DNA of 21,375 nt from CAYZTD01 sp964473335 (GTDB lineage: Archaea > Thermoplasmatota > E2 > DHVEG-1). Location of the stretch: NCBI GenBank assembly GCA_964473335.1, contig CAYYOO010000025.1, positions 1 to 21,375 on the forward strand. The letters run 5' to 3'. Below are positions 14,132 through 20,255 of the stretch, one piece after another. The translations under genes and the position numbers were made by a program. Below the pieces are notes generated by a model that did not search any database, had not been told where the DNA came from, and saw only the letters and a program-made list of their open reading frames with translations. The stretch's first letter is position 1. Every line of letters starts with the position of its first letter.

Positions 14132-14545
14132 ATGACTGAAAAAATAACTAGATTTGGTGTATCAGTAGAACCAAAACTAATTAGAAAATTTGACAAAAGA
14201 ATAAAAAAACAAGGATACGAAAACAGAAGTGAAGCAATAAGAGATCTCATAAGAAAAAATCTAATCACTCAAAAATCACTTGACCCAGAAAGTGAATCAA
14301 TAGGCACACTTACTATGATATATGATCACCATACAGGTAATTTAACAAAGAAATTACTAGACTTGCAGCATGACCATACAGATGAGATACTTACAACAAC
14401 CCATATTCATGTGGACCATGATAACTGCCTTGAGGTATTAATTTTAAAGGGTAAAACAAAAAAGATACAGAAATTAGCAGATAATATAAAATCCTTGAAA
14501 GGAATAAAACATGGAGAACTGGTAATTACAAAAAATAAATTATAA
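14132..14545 (+). CDS. nikR: Nickel-responsive regulator NikR
   Basis: A 137-residue protein, the usual NikR size. An N-terminal ribbon-helix-helix (TRFGVSVEPKLIRKFDKRI, then NRSEAIRDLIRKNL) is followed by an ACT-like metal domain. The square-planar nickel ligands seen in E. coli NikR align with His 80 (LQHDH), His 91 and His 93 (THIHVDHDNC) and Cys 99, so all four are kept. Nickel binding makes the tetramer bind paired half-sites and repress uptake genes. An upstream GTG would add 23 residues before the family start but lies within the promoter, so the ATG at 14132 is used. The nearest metal transporter operon has matching half-sites in its promoter. Convergent with the zincin gene. Confidence 0.95.
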   Translation: MTEKITRFGVSVEPKLIRKFDKRIKKQGYENRSEAIRDLIRKNLITQKSLDPESESIGTLTMIYDHHTGNLTKKLLDLQHDHTDEILTTTHIHVDHDNCLEVLILKGKTKKIQKLADNIKSLKGIKHGELVITKNKL

Positions 14546-14619
14546 AAAGAGAAGTTTATCCTAAATTATTGTTTTTAACAGTTATTTTAGTAATAGTTGA
14601 ATTCGTCTCTCAAAAATTC

Positions 14620-14626
14620 TTTTTTT
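14620..14626 (+). terminator. T-run terminator after nikR
   Basis: A run of seven T (within TTCTTTTTTT) about 75 nt after the nikR stop, a probable archaeal oligo-T terminator. Confidence 0.35.
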
Positions 14627-14642
14627 AATTATACAAATTCAC

Positions 14643-14662
14643 AAAATAAGAAAAAAGAAAAA
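14643..14662 (-). terminator. T-rich terminator after the zincin gene
   Basis: The minus strand has TTTTTTCTTTTTTCTTATTT starting 20 nt after the zincin stop, a typical archaeal T-rich termination region. Confidence 0.4.
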
Positions 14663-14681
14663 ATAGTTTGATTATATATTA

Positions 14682-16412
14682 CTAGTCACGTTTGCCCCTA
14701 TTAAAAGGAGGTGCTGTTCTATCAAAAGATATTCCTTCTAAATCATACTGTTCTGGAGGTTTTTGAAAGAAACTAACATCAAGATTACCCCAGTCATCTA
14801 CATCATTAGGACCATTAGTTCCATCTGAATAATCAAATAGCCTTGTACTGTACCAAAAGTAGCTCATACAGCTTTTATAATCGTACCATTTTTCATATGC
14901 CCCTTCAGACATATTATCAACACCGCCACAATGCAGATATCCAAAACCACAGCTATGGCCTAGTTCATGTAAAACTGATACAGCTTGAGCAACTCTTTTT
15001 GACCTAGGTGTAACCGCATTTCCACCTACTCCTTTATAAAATCTATCAGACTGCTGAACAACTATTGTATCATAAATTCCCTTATAATCCATATTATAAA
15101 TATATCCACCGCCGAGACAGATAATCATATATCTGAAAATGCCTTTTCGCTCGTCAGGAAAATCTTTATTGTAATATTCAGATATACTTACAACCTCAGG
15201 GCTTACACCAGGCCCACCTATAAAATCAAGTTTTTCTCCACCTTCACCCATACATCCATCATCTATATGCATTGTTATACCGTGTTCATTGAATCGTTCC
15301 ATAAGCATTTGCTGAGATTCTTCCCAAAACACAAATTCTTGACCTTCTAGAATTGTTTTTGTAATAGTTGGTCTTTTAATTGGAATTAATTTTCCTTTTT
15401 CCATCTCGATTTTATATGATCCAAAGATACCAGTTTCATCTGGTGCATCTGCTGAATAATCAACCTCAATATATATTTCTGGATAAAATGGATTAGCTAG
15501 CCATTTCTGCATATATTCTTCTTCAACATTCTGAAGACCATCACCATCTGGGTCTAAAAAAGTATGGTTATTCCAGGTAAATGGGTCATAACCCCATTTC
15601 CATTCCCATGCCGTTGAACAACCATCGCCATCATGGTCAAGCTTTCGATCATCTACTTTAGGATCTGTACCGAGCACATTTACTTCTGTCCAATATGGTA
15701 TTCCATCGCCATCATAATCTGTCTGTCTGACATCAAACCATACTTCGTAGTCTTCACCATCATAGTGACCATATCCATCAGTATCATTAAAATAATCATC
15801 ACCCGTCCAACGTCCTGTCCTAAAATCATATTCAATGTTGAAACTCTCAGCGATTTCTTTATTATTTTTACCACTTAGAACTCTTATTTCTATATCTGAT
15901 TTTTCTTGTTCCTCATCTACAACTTTATAAAACTCATTAAAAATATAACCAGTATCCCAGGAATTAAAACTTCTTTTCTCGGGCATCCATTCAAAATCAT
16001 CTATTTTTGCACCATACGTAAAACTTGGTTTTTCATCCCAGCCTCTACCAGGGAGCAAGCCTCGAATGTATCTAGCAGCCATTAGACCATTTACTTGAAA
16101 TTTTGCGTTAAAAAGCCAGCCTTTATCATTTAAAGCTAAATCGTTTACTTTTTTTACTAAAAAACCAGTATCAGTCATCTGTTCAATTATGCCTTTTGCT
16201 CTAATTCTTTTAATTTGAACAAATAAAGCTTGCTCAGTATATGGGCTTATACGGTCATCTATTTCTTTAATAGTTTCTTTTTCCTCTTTTTTGTTATTGT
16301 CTTTTAGATTGATAATATAAATATATGAAAGGGATGAAATAATTATAATTGCAATGATTAGTAGAGAAGTAAGCATAGTAATTCTTTTATTTTTGATGAT
16401 AAGTTTAATCAA
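14682..16412 (-). CDS. Membrane-anchored extracellular zinc metalloprotease with calcium-type repeats
   Basis: A 576-residue protein if translation starts at the TTG at 16412, where AGGGGG lies 9 nt upstream and a TATA box lies about 65 bp upstream. Longer in-frame versions would begin upstream of that TATA box; an ATG at 16376 is the alternative. A basic N-terminus and a membrane segment (residues about 14-35) place the rest outside. Three DxDGDG repeats at about 231-251, 259-277 and 287-301 (TDYDGDGIPYWTE, LDHDGDGCSTAWEW, LDPDGDGLQNVEE) resemble thrombospondin-type-3 calcium loops. The zincin site HELGHSCGFGYLHCGG has His 482, Glu 483 and His 486. A possible Met-turn, SCMSYF, follows about 30 residues later, which is metzincin-like, though the third His is two residues later than in HExxHxxGxxH. 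I cannot assign it to a named peptidase family. Confidence 0.85.
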   Translation of the reverse strand: MIKLIIKNKRITMLTSLLIIAIIIISSLSYIYIINLKDNNKKEEKETIKEIDDRISPYTEQALFVQIKRIRAKGIIEQMTDTGFLVKKVNDLALNDKGWLFNAKFQVNGLMAARYIRGLLPGRGWDEKPSFTYGAKIDDFEWMPEKRSFNSWDTGYIFNEFYKVVDEEQEKSDIEIRVLSGKNNKEIAESFNIEYDFRTGRWTGDDYFNDTDGYGHYDGEDYEVWFDVRQTDYDGDGIPYWTEVNVLGTDPKVDDRKLDHDGDGCSTAWEWKWGYDPFTWNNHTFLDPDGDGLQNVEEEYMQKWLANPFYPEIYIEVDYSADAPDETGIFGSYKIEMEKGKLIPIKRPTITKTILEGQEFVFWEESQQMLMERFNEHGITMHIDDGCMGEGGEKLDFIGGPGVSPEVVSISEYYNKDFPDERKGIFRYMIICLGGGYIYNMDYKGIYDTIVVQQSDRFYKGVGGNAVTPRSKRVAQAVSVLHELGHSCGFGYLHCGGVDNMSEGAYEKWYDYKSCMSYFWYSTRLFDYSDGTNGPNDVDDWGNLDVSFFQKPPEQYDLEGISFDRTAPPFNRGKRD

Positions 16413-16475
16413 ATATTTAGGCCCCCTAATAGCTAAATAGGTTTCTAATATATATATATGTATTATTTTAGTATT

Positions 16476-16483
16476 TATATAAA
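16476..16483 (-). promoter_or_regulatory. TATA box of the zincin gene
   Basis: The minus strand reads TTTATATA. Predicted transcription start near 16454 lies downstream of any ATG/TTG above 16454, which supports the shorter start at 16412. Confidence 0.5.
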
Positions 16484-16554
16484 CTTTATAGAACAATATT
16501 CCTCATGAAAAATATTGATATGCAATAATACCTTATAAATATCAAACTAGACTT

Positions 16555-17505
16555 TTACTTAAAAAAAATTTTACATATCTTTTTTAGCTTTCTGTAAAGC
16601 AAATCTTTAAATTTTTCATATTTTTTACTATCAATATTAATTAAGACAAGCCGGGAGATATCATCATCTGAATTACCAAAAACTCCTTTATTTAACAAAC
16701 TACAATTATTTTGTAAATTCTCTTTTGCAACTTGAGAAATCAAAAAACTACTCCTTATTTTTTTAGATATTAACGTATTATCTATCTCTAAAATATTTCT
16801 TTTAGATTTATTGATAAGATACAAATCAAAAATATCCCGTTCTTTAAGTTTTTCTCTAGTGAGAATAGCACGATATTTCTCAAGTACTATTTCATTTATT
16901 GTATATGTATTAATACTAATATTTTGTAAATCATAACCAATAGATTTCAGATAAAGATCCTGATCAACGAGGTTATTTATTTTAGATTTTGAATGATTAT
17001 TGATGATTTTTTCTAAAAAATTCATCTCAATTCTAATTGGAATCTCTTCACCTGTGATTAAGGACTTGTAATATATATTTAAGATATATACTGCTCTTGA
17101 ATTCCTTAAATTAATATATTTAGGGTTTTTTCTATCAGTTTCAAAATCAAATTTAGCCCTATTAGATATTAATTTTACCTCCTTAATAAGTGGAATAACT
17201 GCCTTTTTTATTTCTTTCTCTCTTTTATTAACACTTTTAATTAAACGAAAATCATTACATTTATCATAAGTAAAATCAATATATTCACTAATCCTTGGAT
17301 AATTTAAAAAATTTCTAATTAGTAATGTTCCGCCTTTAAAAATTAGGCTATTTAGATTATTGATTTTTCCTGCGGCATTTTGCTTTTGCCAAGTGGAAAA
17401 AAATAACGATATAAAATAGTCTTTTTCAATATAGTAATCATCAATATTTGATTCTTTTTTATTTTTAACATAGGACAAATATTTTTTAAAGTTAGTTTTT
17501 TTCAT
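16555..17505 (-). CDS. abiEii: AbiEii-family nucleotidyltransferase toxin, altered active site
   Basis: A 316-residue protein of the AbiEii/DUF1814 type. YIEKDYFISLFF near residue 25 matches the usual EKDY start, and FKGGTLLIRNFLNYPRISEY holds the GG motif (Gly 58, Gly 59) and Arg 71. The usual SEDxDF reads SEYIDF, so the first Asp of the metal-binding DxD pair is Tyr 75 while Asp 77 remains. The later motif EIVLEKYRAILTREKLKERD continues into IFDLY, which is well kept. Known members are type IV toxins or abortive-infection proteins that transfer nucleotides. The start overlaps the abiEi stop by 4 bp, the classic AbiE order. Either the protein is inactive or another acidic residue such as Glu 74 takes over. 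Confidence 0.85.
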   Translation of the reverse strand: MKKTNFKKYLSYVKNKKESNIDDYYIEKDYFISLFFSTWQKQNAAGKINNLNSLIFKGGTLLIRNFLNYPRISEYIDFTYDKCNDFRLIKSVNKREKEIKKAVIPLIKEVKLISNRAKFDFETDRKNPKYINLRNSRAVYILNIYYKSLITGEEIPIRIEMNFLEKIINNHSKSKINNLVDQDLYLKSIGYDLQNISINTYTINEIVLEKYRAILTREKLKERDIFDLYLINKSKRNILEIDNTLISKKIRSSFLISQVAKENLQNNCSLLNKGVFGNSDDDISRLVLINIDSKKYEKFKDLLYRKLKKICKIFFK

Positions 17506-18119
17506 AAATAAAAAACCTTCTTTTTAAAATTCTTTGAATAGTTTTTAAGATATAAGTTCAATTTTTGTTTTTTCTTAAAATTGATTAGTTCTATAGGAGG
17601 TGTCTTTTTTAGATAAATAAAATCAAGAAATGTCTTTTCAGGGTTTGAGTAATAAAAAGTAATTCTATTCTTAGTAGTTTTTTTTATATATCCAAAATCT
17701 ATCTTATCTCTCTTTATTTTACAAAACTTGTATCTAATTCCCTGTATTTTTCTTTCACCAGATATTTCAGAATTAACAATAATTGGATTAACAATACCCT
17801 GCCACAATATATTATTTCTTTCAAGAGCACTATACAGACCTAGATACCACCTAATATTTAATTTATTAAGAATTGCATAAACCATCTCATTAGTCGAATA
17901 ATTTGTATAATCCCCTTTTTTTTCATCTATACTTAATATATAGTAATAACCCTTGAAAACATATATAATGTCTTTATTTCTTCTAAGGTTTACAATAACC
18001 TTTTCTGAATATTTGTCTTGCAATACATCTCTAAATAGTTTTTCTAATTGTTTCTTAGATGCAAGTTTATCATTAATTGAATCTAAAATATTCCTTATAA
18101 TACTATTATCAATTTTCAT
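17502..18119 (-). CDS. abiEi: AbiEi-family antitoxin with N-terminal winged helix
   Basis: A 205-residue protein. The N-terminal part (about 15-65: LASKKQLEKLFRDVLQDKYS, then IIYVFKGYYYI) is the winged helix-turn-helix of AbiEi-type antitoxins. WYLGLYSALERNNI and the C-terminal TFYYSNPEKTFLDFIYL match the conserved AbiEi core. These proteins repress their own operon and counter the AbiEii nucleotidyltransferase. The start lies 27 bp beyond a 105-bp repeat whose end supplies a TATA box, so the transcript is probably leaderless. Residues 122-135 (ERKIQGIRYKFCKI) recur, slightly changed, in a fossil at 20107-20148. Very lysine- and AT-rich. Confidence 0.87.
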   Translation of the reverse strand: MKIDNSIIRNILDSINDKLASKKQLEKLFRDVLQDKYSEKVIVNLRRNKDIIYVFKGYYYILSIDEKKGDYTNYSTNEMVYAILNKLNIRWYLGLYSALERNNILWQGIVNPIIVNSEISGERKIQGIRYKFCKIKRDKIDFGYIKKTTKNRITFYYSNPEKTFLDFIYLKKTPPIELINFKKKQKLNLYLKNYSKNFKKKVFYL

Positions 18120-18145
18120 TTCAAATAATAAAAAACTTTATTTAC

Positions 18146-18153
18146 TATTTAAA
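18146..18153 (-). promoter_or_regulatory. TATA box of abiEi-abiEii, at the end of direct repeat A
   Basis: The minus strand reads TTTAAATA, 27-34 bp before the abiEi ATG, implying a leaderless start. All but one base lies inside repeat A, so the repeat supplies the promoter. Confidence 0.45.
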
Positions 18154-18251
18154 TATTTTGTTTCAAAAAATACAAAAAAATGCATTTTTTAAAATGATTA
18201 GTATATAAACAAAACATTAGTTTATTCTTAACTTTAACATCTTCAATAAAC
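18147..18251 (-). repeat. 105-bp direct repeat, copy A (orphan 3' end of the caspase-like gene)
   Basis: It matches 20151-20255 at 103 of 105 positions in the same orientation; the copies are 2004 bp apart. The two differences are at 18219 and 18242. In the caspase reading frame copy A encodes the same last 33 residues up to the TAA, with one Pro-to-Leu change and one synonymous change, but no caspase gene precedes it. It is therefore a detached gene tail. An ATG created at 18251-18253 would open a 34-codon mini-ORF, which I regard as incidental. Confidence 0.93.
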
Positions 18252-18286
18252 ATCCGATAAAATCTTAAAAAAACAAATAATAATCA

Positions 18287-19021
18287 TTAATCAACAAGCT
18301 TATTTCTTATTTCTTTCAACAATATTATCTGTTTTTTTATATCAATACCTCTATTTAAAGCAAGAATATGCTCAATTCTATCTCTATCACTCAATCTTCC
18401 AATAATCTTTGGCATTCTACGCTCAACCATTTCCTTCCAATTATCATTGGATTTAATAATTCTAATAACTTTTTCAACATCACAAATAGTTAAAAGCATC
18501 TGTGCATCATAATTATTTTTATAATCAACAGGTAGACCAAGCTTGACAGCAGCCATATCCTCTGCACAGGGAACATAAAATGAAATCTTTTTGTTTTTAA
18601 AATGATATGATATTTCCTTTTTTTCATATTCAGTTAAACTAAATTCAAAATAATGATCTGATTCACTCTCTTTAATCCGAGGACCTGATATCTCAATCCG
18701 TAATTCAATTTTATTAACCTCATTATCAATTTTTTTAGATATATCAACAGAAGGCCTATATTTCTGATAAAATTGTATCCCCCATTCTTTTCTACAAATA
18801 TTTAAACCTACATTTTTTAGCTTTTTTGAAATATTAGCAAGGTTTTTTTCATCAGTTACCCCATCAATATCCAATGTATATCTCCCATGCTTTTTACCAA
18901 CAAGGGCTCTTACCGCCCAACCACCAATTACAATAATATCGTTCTTTATAAATTCAAGAATCGAAAGAGACTGATCCTCAATATCCTCTTTAATCTTTTC
19001 AGGAAAATCTTCAAGGTTCAT
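18287..19021 (-). CDS. Nucleotidyltransferase-fold protein, probable toxin-like partner of the winged-helix gene
   Basis: A 244-residue protein with the minimal nucleotidyltransferase signature: IGGWAVRALVGKKHGRYTLD followed by ID, giving Gly 33, Gly 34, Arg 47, Thr 49 and the metal pair Asp 51/Asp 53. A later Lys-rich stretch (AAVKLGLPVDYKNNYDAQML) matches the helical part of AbiEii/MNT-like proteins. The start overlaps the stop of the winged-helix gene by 4 bp, the order antitoxin or regulator first, as in type IV toxin-antitoxin pairs. Unlike the neighbouring AbiEii, its DxD is intact. Known relatives transfer nucleotides to tRNA or proteins; the target here is unknown. Only 35 bp separate its stop from repeat A. 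Confidence 0.75.
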   Translation of the reverse strand: MNLEDFPEKIKEDIEDQSLSILEFIKNDIIVIGGWAVRALVGKKHGRYTLDIDGVTDEKNLANISKKLKNVGLNICRKEWGIQFYQKYRPSVDISKKIDNEVNKIELRIEISGPRIKESESDHYFEFSLTEYEKKEISYHFKNKKISFYVPCAEDMAAVKLGLPVDYKNNYDAQMLLTICDVEKVIRIIKSNDNWKEMVERRMPKIIGRLSDRDRIEHILALNRGIDIKKQIILLKEIRNKLVD

Positions 19022-20037
19022 ATTCCACGTACTCCATGTTTAATAGCACCAACATCTAGATAAATATCTAAATTCCATTTTTTTTCATATTCTTTCTCCC
19101 AGCCAGTTTTTCCATATTTCTTTTCATGTTTTAAAAAAGTTGATACCTTGTCTGTTATATTTTGATGGAAATTTTCTATAACATTACTTTCAATAATGCT
19201 ATTATCAATATCATTAATAATATCAAGATAACATCCAACAATATTTACAAAACCAAATCTAATTGAAAGCTCAAGTAATTTTTGAAAATCAATTTTGTTA
19301 GAGGCAAGAAGTTTAATACAAATATCTTCAACTCCCTCAGGCGTAAATATCTTTTTTAAAAAAATCTCTTCAACATTAAGTTTTTTTGGCGTACTTTCAA
19401 GAATGGAAATTTTTTTATCTTTTCCTTTAACAAGAAAACCGGTTTTTTTAACAGTTAAGCTACTATCAATTTTATTGTATAACATATTTTCAATTTCATC
19501 AGGCGTTGCTAAAATCTCTTCAAAAGGTATCGAGCCTGTTGAATAGACTTTACTATAGTTTAATTCTGATTTCATCATTTTATTTAGAGATTGGCTTAAA
19601 GGATGATTTTTTACTTTTTCTGCAATTAATGGTTTTTTCTTTTTAAAATAAACTAAACCATTATCTGAAAAATAATGAAGAAATTTTCTAACAGTTTTTT
19701 CAGAAAGATTGATTTCTTCTGAAAGACCAGACGTTGTATTAGAAAAATCTAATGCTTTCCATAGTTTTTTACTATTTTTTCTCAAAAGAATTTCTGGATC
19801 TACACCAAAGCTTAAAGACTTGATATAAAAATCTTGTTTTTTTTGATGAATATAATCCTTTGGTATGTCCAATTTGATTTCATCTTTTATCTTTGTTTTT
19901 ATCAAATCTCCTTTCTGTAACATACTTTCTATAGCATTATAAATAGAGTTGTTTGAATATGGAAGACGATTAACAACTGATTTGATTGACTGCGGTCTAA
20001 TTGAGATTAAGGCAAAAACTGCTGATTTAATATTCAT
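19018..20037 (-). CDS. Winged-helix protein paired with the nucleotidyltransferase, probable antitoxin/regulator
   Basis: A 339-residue soluble protein. Residues about 5-57 (SAVFALISIRPQSIKSVVNR and following SNNSIYNAIESMLQKGDLI) form one winged helix. Residues about 95-145 (WKALDFSNTTSGLSEEINLS and following VRKFLHYFSDNGLVYFKKKK) form a second. The C-terminal half is helical and unrecognised; it ends with EKKYGKTGWEKEYEKKWNLD and a block IYLDVGAIKHGVRGI. It has two DNA-binding-like domains, is translationally coupled to the nucleotidyltransferase, and its promoter gives a leaderless transcript. Inference: an autoregulating antitoxin. It shows no sequence likeness to AbiEi beyond the fold. 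A chromosomal regulator is the alternative. Confidence 0.72.
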   Translation of the reverse strand: MNIKSAVFALISIRPQSIKSVVNRLPYSNNSIYNAIESMLQKGDLIKTKIKDEIKLDIPKDYIHQKKQDFYIKSLSFGVDPEILLRKNSKKLWKALDFSNTTSGLSEEINLSEKTVRKFLHYFSDNGLVYFKKKKPLIAEKVKNHPLSQSLNKMMKSELNYSKVYSTGSIPFEEILATPDEIENMLYNKIDSSLTVKKTGFLVKGKDKKISILESTPKKLNVEEIFLKKIFTPEGVEDICIKLLASNKIDFQKLLELSIRFGFVNIVGCYLDIINDIDNSIIESNVIENFHQNITDKVSTFLKHEKKYGKTGWEKEYEKKWNLDIYLDVGAIKHGVRGI

Positions 20038-20064
20038 AACAAATGGAAGTTATTTATTGAAAAC

Positions 20065-20079
20065 TATTTAAACTTTTCC
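20065..20079 (-). promoter_or_regulatory. BRE/TATA promoter of the winged-helix/nucleotidyltransferase pair
   Basis: The minus strand reads GGAAAAG then TTTAAATA (TATA at 20065-20072), 28-35 bp before the ATG at 20037. Transcription would begin near 20043, so the message is close to leaderless. Confidence 0.55.
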
Positions 20080-20106
20080 ATATTTTTGTTCCTTTTTTAT
20101 AAAAAA

Positions 20107-20148
20107 TATTTTACAAAACCTATATCTAATTCCTAAAATTTTTCTTTC
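20107..20148 (-). pseudogene. Fossil fragment of an abiEi gene
   Basis: Read on the minus strand it encodes ERKILGIRYRFCKI, 12 of 14 residues identical to AbiEi residues 122-135 of the intact gene (17715-17756), with about 36 of 42 bases matching. It begins 2 bp after the end of repeat B and lacks the first 121 and all later codons. It shows that an AbiEi gene once followed the caspase-like gene here, just as the intact abiEi follows the orphan tail at repeat A. Confidence 0.8.
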
Positions 20149-20150
20149 GC

Positions 20151-20255
20151 ATTTAAATATTTTGTTTCAAAAAATACAAAAAAATGCATTTTTTAAAATG
20201 ATTAGTATATAAACAAAACATTGGTTTATTCTTAACTTTAACATCCTCAATAAAC
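20151..20255 (-). repeat. 105-bp direct repeat, copy B (3' end of the intact caspase-like gene)
   Basis: Partner of 18147-18251, with two mismatches at 20223 and 20246. It covers the last 33 codons and stop of the caspase-like gene, so it is the parental coding copy. Sequence likeness stops sharply at both ends. Confidence 0.93.

Noticed and set aside
15633..15878. Short open frames on both strands inside the zincin calcium-repeat region
   Set aside because: They are shadows of the DxDGDG-coding sequence, whose repeated codons keep other frames open.
16413..16496. Upstream start of the zincin gene at 16496
   Set aside because: It lies upstream of the TATA box at 16476-16483 and has no ribosome binding site, while the TTG at 16412 follows AGGGGG.
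18149..18253. 34-codon mini-ORF in repeat A
   Set aside because: It is the detached tail of the caspase-like gene with an ATG formed by the flanking bases; no promoter or ribosome binding site is evident.
18147..20255. Insertion sequence or integron-like element bounded by the direct repeats
   Set aside because: No transposase or integrase gene, no terminal inverted repeats, and the repeats are gene-tail sequence rather than element ends.
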